Positions 9,057 to 18,100 are shown, counted from the stretch's first letter. The stretch is DNA of 29,761 nt from Deltaproteobacteria bacterium (GCA_013138705.1 WTCF01000161.1:1-29761); one strand, 5' to 3'. Program-made: numbers and translations. Notes: generated from the sequence alone by a model not told the origin.

Positions 9057-9261
9057 GGACCTCTGCCATCATTACCCATGAATGCCGTAGCTCTTCTATA
9101 TTCTCTCCAAAGGGCTCTACTGGATCTTGGGTAATGGCTCCAACATGTCCGTTCTTGTCGTAGTATGCCTCATGTATGGCATACGTGTAACTCACTCTTT
9201 CCTTCTGATCTGTTGGATCAATGTATACATTCCTTTTCCGTATAACTCGGTAGTTCCACAT
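9001..9261 (-). CDS. Small uncharacterised protein, C-terminus replaced at a transposase junction
   Basis: The first ~67 residues (MWNYRVIRKRNVYIDPTDQ...GAITQDPVEPFGENIEELR, ending SWVMMAE) look like a genuine compact protein. They are rich in Tyr, Trp and acidic residues, with a pattern I associate with small conserved hypothetical proteins of about 80-90 residues. After residue 67 the frame enters the RAYT remnant in the wrong frame, giving a meaningless tail that stops at 9001. It is therefore probably truncated or has lost its natural end. The start at 9261 has no strong ribosome binding site. A tight hairpin sits just upstream. No function is assigned. Confidence 0.45.
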   Translation of the reverse strand: MWNYRVIRKRNVYIDPTDQKERVSYTYAIHEAYYDKNGHVGAITQDPVEPFGENIEELRHSWVMMAEVHVSWQIMATQLLRTYCPQ

Positions 9262-9268
9262 GCTTCAT

Positions 9269-9286
9269 GCTGGGCCATTGCCCAGC
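9269..9286 (-). other. Perfect short hairpin between the NifA-like gene and the small ORF
   Basis: GCTGGGC and GCCCAGC form a 7-bp GC-rich stem with a 4-base loop. It lies 32 bases beyond the stop of the NifA-like gene in the transcript. There is no U tract after it, so it would be at most a weak terminator or a pause/processing site. Confidence 0.45.
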
Positions 9287-9317
9287 TCTGAGAGGATCTG
9301 ATGTGTATGCGCGGTGC

Positions 9318-10865
9318 CTAACGGAATTGCTTAGACTGAATACCGTATTTCTTTACCCTGAGGCCCAGAATCCTTTCAGATGTGTCAAGGAGCCTTGCTG
9401 CCTTGGCTATATTGCCGCGCGTATTTTTTAATGCATCAATGATGAAATCTTTTTCGAAAGTGGCCAGGGCAGAGAAAAGCGAGCCTGAAGGAACTGTCTC
9501 TGATGACTCGGCTGTCTGAAGGCTCGGAGGCAAGTTGTAGCTGTGGACAGCATGATTATTACAGAGAAGCATGGCCCGCTCTATGCAGTTTTCCAGTTCC
9601 CGCACATTTCCAGGCCAGTGATAGCGCATGAGCATATCAATGGCAGGAGTGGTTATCCTTTTCACGTCTTTTTTGTATTTCTTTTTGTACTTTTCAAGGA
9701 AATAATCCGCCAACAGGAGGATATCCGTTTTTCTCTCCCGTAAAGGCGGCAGGTAGATTGGAAATATGTTTAGGCGATAATAAAGATCTTCCCTGAAGTC
9801 TCCTTTCTCAAGGGCCTTTTCCAGGGGCTTGTTGGTCGCTGTGATAATTCGCACATCAACTTTTATGGTATCATCCCCTCCAACCCTTTCCAGTTCTTTT
9901 TCCTGGAGCGCTCTCAAGATCTTGGCCTGGGCAGCGAGACTAAGGGTCCCGATCTCGTCCAGAAACAGAGTGCCTCTATGGGCACGCTCAAATTTGCCTA
10001 TCCTTCTTTGTGTTGCCCCGGTAAAAGCCCCCTTTTCGTGTCCGAATAGCTCGCTTTCTATCAGTGTTTCCGGAAGAGCAGCACAGTTTACCTTGATAAA
10101 CGGTCCTTCTGCCCTCAAACTGTTGTAATGGATGGCATTAGCCACAAGCTCTTTGCCGGTCCCGCTCTCTCCTCTGATGAGCACGGAAGCATCGCTTGCA
10201 GAGACCTTGTCGATCATTTCAAAGACCTCTTTCATCTTGTTGCTCCTGCCCACAATATTGTAAAAGCTATAGCGTTCTTTGAGCTGCTCCCGTAATGTAA
10301 TGTTCTCGTGCCATAGGCGGTCCTTTTCCTCCTCCATCATACGGCTGATTTTTATGGCCTGGGCAACATTGGAAGCAATAATTGTCAGTAGTCTCAGGTC
10401 TTCCTCAAAAGAAATTTCCTCGCTGAAGAGTCGATCCGCACTGAGTGTTCCATAAGTAAAGGAACCTATTTTGATAGGTACACAAATAAAGGATATATTG
10501 CTCTTCTGGATATCCCCCCGGGCCTTGGTGCGGTTTAAGAACAGAGGTTCCTCCCCTATATGTGGGACAATGACAGGCTCTCCGGTTTCTACCACCTTTC
10601 CTGTAATCCCTTCGCCGATTTGATACTGTCCCCTTTGCCTTTCCCGGTCGGTCAGCCCGTGAGCTGCTTTTATCCCCAATTCTTGAGTAGCAGGGTCTAA
10701 TAGAGTTATGGTGCCTCTCTTCACACCCATTTTAGAATGAAGGATGTCCAAAACAGTGCCTAATGCCTCTTTTGGATCAGGAACGGAGACCAGCAGTTGG
10801 CTGATCTCGTAAAGCACGGTCAATTCCTGTATTTTTCTTGCTAAGGCAGAATGTTCAGCTTCCAT
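9318..10865 (-). CDS. nifA: NifA-like sigma54-dependent transcriptional activator
   Basis: The 515-residue protein has an N-terminal GAF domain (about 20-175), an AAA+ domain with Walker A GESGTGKE (232-239), the sigma54-contacting GAFTGA loop (279-284), Walker [10 protein letters not shown] (298-306) and the RELEN region near 423, then a Fis-type helix-turn-helix (about 483-507). This is the layout of NifA, and the gene lies next to the nif operon, divergent from none but upstream of it in the same direction. The linker lacks the C-x4-C pair of oxygen-sensing NifA proteins; only C427 and C435 are nearby. It probably activates nifH from the TGT-N10-ACA site at 8652. An alternative is a NifA-related activator of another nitrogen regulon. 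The ribosome binding site is weak. Confidence 0.85.
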   Translation of the reverse strand: MEAEHSALARKIQELTVLYEISQLLVSVPDPKEALGTVLDILHSKMGVKRGTITLLDPATQELGIKAAHGLTDRERQRGQYQIGEGITGKVVETGEPVIVPHIGEEPLFLNRTKARGDIQKSNISFICVPIKIGSFTYGTLSADRLFSEEISFEEDLRLLTIIASNVAQAIKISRMMEEEKDRLWHENITLREQLKERYSFYNIVGRSNKMKEVFEMIDKVSASDASVLIRGESGTGKELVANAIHYNSLRAEGPFIKVNCAALPETLIESELFGHEKGAFTGATQRRIGKFERAHRGTLFLDEIGTLSLAAQAKILRALQEKELERVGGDDTIKVDVRIITATNKPLEKALEKGDFREDLYYRLNIFPIYLPPLRERKTDILLLADYFLEKYKKKYKKDVKRITTPAIDMLMRYHWPGNVRELENCIERAMLLCNNHAVHSYNLPPSLQTAESSETVPSGSLFSALATFEKDFIIDALKNTRGNIAKAARLLDTSERILGLRVKKYGIQSKQFR

Positions 10866-10901
10866 TTTATAAAAGGCCCTTTTGAATATATTTAACGGTT
10901 A

Positions 10902-11621
10902 TCATGATATCAAGCGGATATAATTGCTAAAAAAGACCTCGAATTGCTCGCCCATAAGGGCTTCATGGGTCTGAGCGTCCTTCAGTATGGCCTCAGTGTC
11001 CACGCCAGGGGGCTGAGATAACCATTCCCTGTCGCCTTCCAACCACTTCCTCGCGTCAACTGCTGAGGCGGCGTGACTGTCAAACTGCAGGCCGAGGATA
11101 TAGGGCTTTCCGTCAACTGAAATGGCTTCCACCTCACATTCAGAAGAGGTAACCAGGACTTTGATATGTTTGGGTACAGGCGGAAGAACGGCCTGGCCGT
11201 GCCACTTGAAAAGTGTAAGGTCCTTTGGAAGGCCCTGAAAGACAGGATGTGTGTGACCTTCATCAGTGACCTGGCCCTGAATAAATCCAACGCTTCGGCA
11301 GAAATTTGCTCTAACATCAGCACCCAGGGCATCCGCAAGAAGCTGATGACCAAGGCAGAATCCCAAGTAGGGCATATCTGCCTCAAGGGATCGGTGGATA
11401 GCTTCCTTTTCAGACTTTAAAAAGGGATAGTCCTCCTCTTGGTCCACATTAGGACCACCTCCCAACACAATCAGCCCGTCATATGAACTGATATCAGGAA
11501 TGGGCTTGTGCCAGACCTCTATGATATCAAGCCCTACTCCAAGCTTTTTTGCCGAACGGACCAAATGTTGTCCTGGCCCTTCCCAGGGCATGTGTTGGAA
11601 GACAAGTAATCGTTTCATCAT
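10902..11621 (-). CDS. Class I glutamine amidotransferase-like protein with altered catalytic triad
   Basis: This 239-residue protein belongs to the GMP-synthase-like GATase1 group. It has the nucleophile elbow GFCLGHQLLA with C89 and the oxyanion segment LGGGPN near 53-58. The expected final motif QFHPE is replaced by QFDSH (Q179-H183), so the usual His and Glu of the triad are not in place; H183 is two residues displaced. It may thus hydrolyse glutamine poorly, act on another substrate, or use H183 differently. It precedes the NifA-like gene by 36 bases on the same strand, which suggests co-transcription and a nitrogen-related role. The start is one of two adjacent ATG codons; no strong ribosome binding site is seen. 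Confidence 0.8.
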   Translation of the reverse strand: MMKRLLVFQHMPWEGPGQHLVRSAKKLGVGLDIIEVWHKPIPDISSYDGLIVLGGGPNVDQEEDYPFLKSEKEAIHRSLEADMPYLGFCLGHQLLADALGADVRANFCRSVGFIQGQVTDEGHTHPVFQGLPKDLTLFKWHGQAVLPPVPKHIKVLVTSSECEVEAISVDGKPYILGLQFDSHAASAVDARKWLEGDREWLSQPPGVDTEAILKDAQTHEALMGEQFEVFFSNYIRLIS

Positions 11622-11776
11622 ATCATAGATTTCTCAGCAAGCCAGATCCACCAAAAAATTTTGAAAAACACTGCCGGAATTATCGCTGCAAAAAAGTAAA
11701 CGTATCCATCAGGTCAAAAATGTCAAGCAGTTGAAACTGGATAAGCCATTCAGGGAACATTGTGTACATCCCTGGC

Positions 11777-11802
11777 CTTTTGCACTCGTGATCGTGCAAA
11801 AG
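11777..11802. promoter_or_regulatory. Perfect 9-bp inverted repeat, possible operator
   Basis: CTTTTGCAC and GTGCAAAAG flank an 8-base centre (11786-11793). The 26-bp dyad lies about 155 bases upstream of the amidotransferase-nifA pair. Its size and symmetry suit a dimeric regulator's operator, but it could also be a stem-loop; no family can be named. Confidence 0.45.
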
Positions 11803-11952
11803 ATCGAATATCTGATTACACTAAAAATGGCTTGGCTTTGCACCTAGGAAAAAGTATATATGAGACAGCCCCCGGGGGTCTGGGCAAATTGAAATCAAAT
11901 TCTAAAATTCTAAATAATCGTTACGAAAATATTTCGACCTGTGCGGTCAGCT

Positions 11953-12168
11953 ATTAGCCATTAGCGGTTAGCTATTAGCTTAATGATTATCGGTCTGCCG
12001 TCCTGACAAGCAGGATGTTTTGCTATTACAAACTTTTACCCTGTTGAATGCAGCTTCGCTGCCCCCTTTGGGGATTCAACAGGGTGAACCCGCTGGGTGT
12101 TATTTCTAATTAACGTAATGCCTTGATTTTTCAAAGCTAAACCCTAATGGCTAATCGCTCAACTTAGG
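11953..12168 (+). repeat. Interspersed element R1, copy A (inverted relative to copy B at 22795)
   Basis: The reverse complement of this stretch matches 22795-23010 almost base for base over its conserved blocks: TTAGCGGTTAGCTATTAG, AATGATTATCGGTCTGCCG, CTGACAAGCAGGATGTT, GGTGTTATTTCTAATTAA and CAAAGCTAAA.CCTAATGGC. The ends are imperfect inverted repeats built on AGCGATTAGC. It has no coding capacity. Copy A carries a ~50-base insertion at 12042-12091 that copy B lacks, and has only one CGGTCTGCCG unit where copy B has three. Confidence 0.8.
12038..12091. repeat. Small insertion forming a perfect three-way junction, with possible ACCC target duplication
   Basis: A 12-bp outer stem (ACCCTGTTGAAT, 12038-12049, with ATTCAACAGGGT, 12074-12085) encloses two adjacent hairpins, GCAGC-ttc-GCTGC (12050-12062) and CCCC-ttt-GGGG (12063-12073), with no unpaired base at the junction. 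The other R1 copy reads TTTACCCGTTGGG at the same place, an apparent empty site. ACCC occurs on both sides of the insertion (12038-12041 and 12088-12091), as expected for a 4-bp target duplication. Confidence 0.75.
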
Positions 12169-12222
12169 TATTTCCAAGTATTGCTCTCGATTATGCTTTT
12201 TATCGATCGTGAAATTGATCAG

Positions 12223-12594
12223 TTACTTTTTATTCTTCAGCAAACCATCAAGACCAGCGAACGCCTTGAAGGTAGAGGGTGGCTCTTGCTCGTCTCCCGG
12301 CAACGCTCTATCATGCCATTCCTCATCCAGATACCGCTGGTGCTCATTGTCGTGGCAGTAGAGACACAGCAGTTCCCAGTTGCTGCCGTCAAACGGATTG
12401 TTATCGTGGTCGTGATCCTTGTGATGGACCGTGAGTTCACGAAGTTTCTTGCCTGTGAATTCGCGCCCGCATCGCGCACATATCCATGGATACATCTTGA
12501 GTGCTTGCTCCCGATAGGTTTTCTCCCGACGCCGAGCCTCGGCAATGATTTGATCCATCTTGTCTTTGTCTAATCGTGATTTTTTCGACAGCAT
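12223..12594 (-). CDS. HNH nuclease of the YajD type
   Basis: This 123-residue protein has a zinc-binding HNH fold: C39-x2-C42, the catalytic stretch VHHKDHDHDNNP (H57-H63), and LCLYCHDNEH (C77-x2-C80, H81, H85). The domain order and size match the YajD group of small HNH nucleases, whose biological role is not well defined. The start ATG at 12594 follows AAAGGT at a good distance. The last ~20 residues (AFAGLDGLLKNKK) are typical of the group's helical tail. It stands alone between repeat R1 and glnB, with no methyltransferase or phage gene beside it, so nothing indicates a restriction system. Confidence 0.85.
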   Translation of the reverse strand: MLSKKSRLDKDKMDQIIAEARRREKTYREQALKMYPWICARCGREFTGKKLRELTVHHKDHDHDNNPFDGSNWELLCLYCHDNEHQRYLDEEWHDRALPGDEQEPPSTFKAFAGLDGLLKNKK

Positions 12595-12692
12595 GTGTTT
12601 ACCTTTGATATATTTATGTAGGGTACTGGATATTAACGTTTGATAGGGTGGTCCTTTTTCAATGGTTTTTTACTAAAAAGTCCCATGCACGA

Positions 12693-13094
<402 letters not shown>

Positions 13095-13162
13095 TTATGC
13101 GTTTTTTAGTGCAGGGGCATAGAACTATTCCACCTGTACGGAGATAACTCAATAGGCATATT

Positions 13163-13198
13163 GGACATCCTTCACGACAAGTCAAAAGTAGTTTACAC
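13163..13198 (-). repeat. Short repeat R2, copy A
   Basis: The minus strand reads GTGTAAACTACTTTTGACTTG followed by tcgtgAAGGATGtcc, matching 23022-23056 with few differences. It lies in the glnB upstream region, next to AATTTCGAATTTCGAATTTCC-like simple repeats at about 13268-13290. Confidence 0.65.
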
Positions 13199-13304
13199 TT
13201 TGTCGATCCTGTACTTGGTAGTGAAATTTGAAATTGGGAAAAACACAAAGATGTAGATGCGTCACCTAATTTCGAATTTCGAATTTCCAGTTTCGACACC
13301 GGTG

Positions 13305-16058
13305 CTATATTTTAAACCGGCGGCGGACAGCCTTGTGAAGCTCCATGGCCACCAATACAGTCAGTGCCAACCCCAGCAGGTCCAGCCAGTATTGCCCGGA
13401 TACCGGCTGGATGCGCAGGACGTCGCTGATCCAGGGCGTATACATGGCGCCGATATGCACCAGTTGCGCCGCCGCTGTGCCGAACAGGAGCAGCGGATTT
13501 CGCAAAGGATTAAGCCGGAACACCGAGCAAGTCTCGGACCGGCAGTTGAACACATGGACATTCTCAAACAGCACCATGAGCAACAGAGTGCCGTTACGCG
13601 CCTCATCTACAGTGTAACCGCTGTTCAGGAGCCACTGAAAAAGGAAAAAGGCAACGCTGCCCATAACCAGCGCCGAGAGGACCACACGCTCAACCATCAG
13701 CCGATTGAAGATGGGTTCCCGCGGCGGTCGCGGCGGATGGCGCAATTCGTCACCCTCAGCCGGTTCGAAGGCCAGAGCCACATCCTGGATACCGTTGGTC
13801 ACCAGGTTCAGCCAGAGCAATTGCACCGCCAGCAGCGGCAGGGGCAGTCCGGTCAGCAGCGCCAGGGTGAAGAGCACTATCTCCGCGGCACCGGTAGAAA
13901 TGAGAAGAAAGATCACTTTACGCACGTTGGCATAGGCGACACGGCCTTCCTCGATACCGGCCACGATGGAGGCGAAGTTATCGTCGGTGAGGATGAGGTC
14001 GGCTGTCTCCCGGGCCACGTCGGTTCCGCTTTTTCCCATAGCAACGCCCACCTGTGCTACATGCATTGCAGGCGCATCATTGGCGCCGTCGCCGCTGACC
14101 GCTACGAAATGTCCGTTCCGTTGCAGGGACTGGACGATGTCCAGTTTTTGCTGAGGCTCTACCCGGGCGAAGACCCGGGCACGGCGGGTGAGCCTGTCCA
14201 TGGCGGCGTTGTCTGCTGCCTGCCTCAGTTCCGGGCCTGTGACGACCTGCTCGTGGGAGTCCGCCAATTCCAGTTCCCTGGCGATGGCCAAGGAGGTGGC
14301 GGGGTGATCACCTGTGATCATACTCACCTCAACGCCCGCTTTCCTGCAATCCACCACGGCGGTTTTAGCCTCAGCGCGTAGCGGGTCGATCATGCCTACC
14401 AGGCCGATCAGAGTCAATTCTTTCAGGTGCTCTTCCGAGAACACCTCCTGCGGGCCCAATGCGATCTCCCCCGCAGCCAGAGCAATGATCCGGTAACCCT
14501 TGCCGGCCATACTATATGCCTGCTCTTCCAGCAACGACGAATCCAGCTTCACCGCCTGGCCCGGAGCGGACATGGTGCTGCACATGGGCAACAGCCGTTC
14601 CAGCGCGCCTTTGACGAATGCGTACTGCGCGCCATTGACTTCGTTCAGGCTGGCGGAAAACAGACGTTCCGATTCAAAAGGAATGGAGGCTATCTCAGGA
14701 AAGGCGTTAGCGGTTTCCGCCTTGATAATCCCGGCTTTATGGGCCATCACCAGCAGGGCCACGTCAACAGCGTCGCCGTGGTGGGTCCAGCCGTGGTCAT
14801 GATGACCGAGAAAGCCCTCGTTGGCCAGGACCGCAGCCCGGCACAACGGTTGCAGTAGTGTCTCTTCCTCTGGTGAAGGCGTACCCCGTGGAGTGATGAT
14901 AGCCCCTTCCGGTTCTGCGCTCTTGCCGGTCACCTCCCATACTTCGCGGCCGGGGAAGGCGATGCGGCGTACGGTTAGCTGATTCACGGTCAAGGTGCCG
15001 GTCTTGTCTGTGGCGATGAAGGTGCAGGAGCCCAGTGCCTCCACGGCCACCAGCCGGCGGACGATCACGTTGCGCCGGGCCATACGCCGCATGCCAATGG
15101 CCAGCGCCACCGTGAGCGCCACCGGCAGGCCCTCGGGAATGGCCGACACGGCGAGGGCAACTGCGAGCAGAAAGATCTCGCCCAGCGGCATACCTCGCAT
15201 CAGCGCCACACCTGCCATGAGTAAAGCTGCCACACCGACCAGAATGGCCACCCATTGGGTGAACTTCTCCATCCGGACCAGCAGTGGGGCCTTTGCGGCC
15301 CCTTTGTACAGCACGGCCTCTGCGATGCGTCCCAGTTCCGTATCCAGGGCCGTGCACACCACAACCCCCAGGCCACGTCCCCGGTTTACCATAGTACCGG
15401 CAAAGGCCATGTTGATACGGTCTCCCAACGCGTTGTCCGCTGTCAATATCGTGTCTGCATCTTTCAGCACTGCCACAGACTCACCGGTAAGCAGGGACTC
15501 GTCCACCTCCAGGTCGTGACAGTCGAGCAGGCGTAAGTCAGCAGGGATTCTTTCACCCGATTCCATAAGCACGATATCGCCAGGAACCAGCTCTTCCGCG
15601 TTGATCTCGCGAGTATCGCCCTCGCGCAGTACCCTGCTAGTACTGGTCACCAATTGTTGCAGTGCTCCCGCCGCACGTTGGGCGGAATACTCCTGGATGG
15701 TACCGATAATGGCGTTGACCAGCAGAACCGCGCCTATAAAGCCGGCGTCGGACCACTCCTGGATCGCCAGGGAGAACAGGGCAGCCGCAACCAGAACATA
15801 GATCAACGGGCTTTTGAACTGATGCAGGAAAACACGGACAATGCCCGGGGGTTTGGCGCGGGGCAACGCATTGCGGCCGTACTGCTCCAGACGGGTAGCG
15901 GCCTCCAGGCGGCTGAGTCCATGGTGCGAACTTCGCAATGCGGTAAGCACGCCATCACCTGATTCGGCATAGGGCGCAGATAAGGGATAAACTGACACTC
16001 GCGCAGCCGCGCCGGAAGCGTCATTGAGATCTCCGGAGGGAGCAGGAGTCTCCTTCAT
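13305..16058 (-). CDS. P-type cation-transporting ATPase (P2-like, Ca2+ or monovalent/divalent cation)
   Basis: The 917-residue membrane pump has the P-type order: N-terminal cation-ATPase domain, actuator domain with TGES (191-194), M4 motif PEGLP (308-312), phosphorylation site DKTGT (D351), the TGD-type hinge (ITGDHP) and GDGANDAPA, then C-terminal helices. M5 keeps a glutamate (STGAAEIV), but M6 reads NLVTNGIQDVAL where calcium pumps have NLVTDG, so calcium specificity is doubtful. I chose the ATG at 16058; the longer frame begins with TTG inside the upstream peptidase gene. Its base composition is visibly richer in G+C than its neighbours, suggesting acquisition. It is followed only by glnB after repeats. 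Confidence 0.9.
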   Translation of the reverse strand: MKETPAPSGDLNDASGAAARVSVYPLSAPYAESGDGVLTALRSSHHGLSRLEAATRLEQYGRNALPRAKPPGIVRVFLHQFKSPLIYVLVAAALFSLAIQEWSDAGFIGAVLLVNAIIGTIQEYSAQRAAGALQQLVTSTSRVLREGDTREINAEELVPGDIVLMESGERIPADLRLLDCHDLEVDESLLTGESVAVLKDADTILTADNALGDRINMAFAGTMVNRGRGLGVVVCTALDTELGRIAEAVLYKGAAKAPLLVRMEKFTQWVAILVGVAALLMAGVALMRGMPLGEIFLLAVALAVSAIPEGLPVALTVALAIGMRRMARRNVIVRRLVAVEALGSCTFIATDKTGTLTVNQLTVRRIAFPGREVWEVTGKSAEPEGAIITPRGTPSPEEETLLQPLCRAAVLANEGFLGHHDHGWTHHGDAVDVALLVMAHKAGIIKAETANAFPEIASIPFESERLFSASLNEVNGAQYAFVKGALERLLPMCSTMSAPGQAVKLDSSLLEEQAYSMAGKGYRIIALAAGEIALGPQEVFSEEHLKELTLIGLVGMIDPLRAEAKTAVVDCRKAGVEVSMITGDHPATSLAIARELELADSHEQVVTGPELRQAADNAAMDRLTRRARVFARVEPQQKLDIVQSLQRNGHFVAVSGDGANDAPAMHVAQVGVAMGKSGTDVARETADLILTDDNFASIVAGIEEGRVAYANVRKVIFLLISTGAAEIVLFTLALLTGLPLPLLAVQLLWLNLVTNGIQDVALAFEPAEGDELRHPPRPPREPIFNRLMVERVVLSALVMGSVAFFLFQWLLNSGYTVDEARNGTLLLMVLFENVHVFNCRSETCSVFRLNPLRNPLLLFGTAAAQLVHIGAMYTPWISDVLRIQPVSGQYWLDLLGLALTVLVAMELHKAVRRRFKI

Positions 16059-16137
16059 GCCGGTCTGCCTTCGATTTCGGTCAAAAAGAATTTGGGGTTC
16101 ATTATAAACCTTGGTGGATGGAGCGTCGATGACACCT

Positions 16138-18048
16138 TTATTCAGCCTCAACCCGTCCGCCTAAATATTTATGCAGGAATTTTTCCATGGCCCGGTAGAA
16201 ATCAAAACGGTTTTCTTCATTGTGGAAACCATGACCTTCATTATCCTTGACCATGTATGGCACATCAATATCCCGTTTTTTCAGGGCCTCCACAACTTGA
16301 TCGGATTCCGCCTTTTTCACCCTTGGATCATTCGCTCCCTGGGCAATAAAAAGAGGTGCTTTTATTTGATCGACATGGAATACGGGTGACACCTCTTCCA
16401 ATAATGCCTTATCCTTTACGGGATCGCCGACCATTTCATAGAACATCTGGCGGCTTAGCTCCCAATAAGGCGGAATGGTCTCCAAGAGAGTAAAAATATT
16501 GGACACACCAACATAATCAACACCACAGGCATAGAGGTTCGGAGTAAAGGTAATCCCTGCTAATGTGGCGTAACCGCCATAAGAAGCGCCGTAAATTCCA
16601 ATCCGTTTGGGATCGGCGATGTCCGTGTCGATTAGCCAATGGACTCCCTGGGTGATATCGTCCTGCATTTCCCTGCCCCATTTTTTGAAGCCTATTTCCC
16701 AGAATTTTTTACCGTATCCGGTAGACCCCCTGAAGTTCATCTGGAGAACAGCGTACCCACGGTTGGCCAAAAATTGTACTTCAGGATTGAAGCCCCACAT
16801 GTCACGTGCCCAGGGGCCACCGTGGGGATTGACCACAACGGGTAAATTCTTCGGCTCAATGCCGTTTGGCAGAGTTAGATAGCCATGGATGGTTAATCCA
16901 TCTTTGGATTGGTACTTAATTGGTTTCATATCCGCCATGTATTTTTCATTAAGCCACGGTGAAACATCCACCAATTTTTTAAAGTCATTGTTCTGCCTAT
17001 CATAATAATAGTAAGCGCCCCTTGACTTATCGCTAAAAGTGCGCACGAGGACCTTGCTCTCATCTTTACTCATGTTCGTTACAACAACTTCATATCCGGG
17101 AAGCCGCTGCTCAAGATTCTTCTGCAGTTTTTTACGTTTTTCATCAAAGAAATGGTAGTGGCGCTTATCGGTTACATACGTCACGCCCGTAATTACCTTG
17201 CGCTTTTTCGACCTCAAGAGACTGGAAACATCGACTTGAGGGTGTTCAAAAATAACTTCAAGTTCTTTGTCTTTATCAGGGTTATATTTTACTATGGCAC
17301 GCTTATCGCGCCCGATATTGGAGGAGACGTAAATATATTTGTTGTCAAAACTAAAAAAGAGCGGGGCGAGCGTCTCTTTAAAATTTGTGGTGAAGACAAC
17401 TCGAAAATCATCCGTCTCCTTATCGCGATACAAAATACTGGTGTTAACACCGTCTGAAGTGGTTGCTATACGTAATTCACCGTTATTGTCGGTAAGCCAA
17501 CCATCAATATTACCCGGATTCTTGGCGACCATCTTCATCTCACCGGTATTGATATTGATACGATAGGCATCGAATATGCGTTTATCACGCCTATTCATTC
17601 CTATGATCATCTCTTTTTCATTATCTTCCAGGTCATCTATAATTCGAACCCTCACTTGATCGAAGGGCGTTAATTCCTTCAGACCGGAGCCATCAATATC
17701 CACGGCATACAGCCTGAAATTCTCATCGCCGCCCTTGTCCTGTACAAAGGCGATACGATGATTATTCGCCCAAAAGTATCCCGCGATGTCCCTTTTTGTT
17801 GCGTTGGTAATACGGATGGCCTTTTTTTCGCCAATTTTTCGGACATGGACATTCATCCTGTTTTTCCATGGCTCCATAAAGGCAAGGTATTGGCCATTAG
17901 GTGATAATTGAAACCCTGCTTTCTCAGGGTTCCTGAAAAAATCCTTCATGGGAATGACTGGTGGTAATCCGGCTTCTTCCTTAGCCTTACATCCACAAAA
18001 AAAACTGAAACCTAAGACAAAGAAAAAGCTCAGTAAAAAAAGTTTCAT
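16138..18048 (-). CDS. S9-family prolyl oligopeptidase-like peptidase, probable lipoprotein
   Basis: The 636-residue protein (from the ATG at 18048, with GGAG seven bases upstream) starts with a signal peptide MKLFLLSFFFVLGF ending SFFCGCKAKEE, so C20 (or C18) is a probable lipidation site. An N-terminal beta-propeller-type region (roughly 30-370) is followed by an alpha/beta hydrolase domain with GASYGGY (S489), GANDPR (D574) and EGHGFHNEENR (H606) as the catalytic triad. It is like the dipeptidyl/acylaminoacyl peptidases of family S9, acting on peptides in the periplasm. Its stop lies 79 bases before the ATPase start. Substrate is unknown. Confidence 0.9.
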   Translation of the reverse strand: MKLFLLSFFFVLGFSFFCGCKAKEEAGLPPVIPMKDFFRNPEKAGFQLSPNGQYLAFMEPWKNRMNVHVRKIGEKKAIRITNATKRDIAGYFWANNHRIAFVQDKGGDENFRLYAVDIDGSGLKELTPFDQVRVRIIDDLEDNEKEMIIGMNRRDKRIFDAYRININTGEMKMVAKNPGNIDGWLTDNNGELRIATTSDGVNTSILYRDKETDDFRVVFTTNFKETLAPLFFSFDNKYIYVSSNIGRDKRAIVKYNPDKDKELEVIFEHPQVDVSSLLRSKKRKVITGVTYVTDKRHYHFFDEKRKKLQKNLEQRLPGYEVVVTNMSKDESKVLVRTFSDKSRGAYYYYDRQNNDFKKLVDVSPWLNEKYMADMKPIKYQSKDGLTIHGYLTLPNGIEPKNLPVVVNPHGGPWARDMWGFNPEVQFLANRGYAVLQMNFRGSTGYGKKFWEIGFKKWGREMQDDITQGVHWLIDTDIADPKRIGIYGASYGGYATLAGITFTPNLYACGVDYVGVSNIFTLLETIPPYWELSRQMFYEMVGDPVKDKALLEEVSPVFHVDQIKAPLFIAQGANDPRVKKAESDQVVEALKKRDIDVPYMVKDNEGHGFHNEENRFDFYRAMEKFLHKYLGGRVEAE

Positions 18049-18100
18049 GCTATCTCCAAACCTGGTGCTCCTTAGATTCACTTTGCGCTATTTTCCACCT

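Larger units (their letters stand above)
11622..12222. other. 600-base intergenic region, AT-rich, with nested repeats
   Basis: No convincing gene is found. It holds the operator-like dyad at 11777-11802, a CCCCCGGGGG palindrome at 11869-11878 inside TGAGACAG context, AT-rich AAATTCTAAAATTC-type repeats (about 11890-11935), and one copy of the 215-bp element with its internal insertion (11953-12168). Confidence 0.6.

Noticed and set aside
11869..11878. CCCCCGGGGG palindrome as a terminator
   Set aside because: The surrounding arms do not pair well, and no U tract follows on either strand within a few bases; left as an unexplained repeat fragment.
13257..14381. Long plus-strand open frame (374 codons) and others across 13.3-16 kb
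   Set aside because: They lie antisense to the P-type ATPase, whose motifs are complete; the translations are Arg/Gln/His-rich with no domain, as expected from a GC-rich opposite strand.
16059..16151. Longer N-terminus of the P-type ATPase from a TTG at 16151
   Set aside because: It would overlap the peptidase end, starts with TTG and adds no family sequence; the ATG at 16058 fits better.
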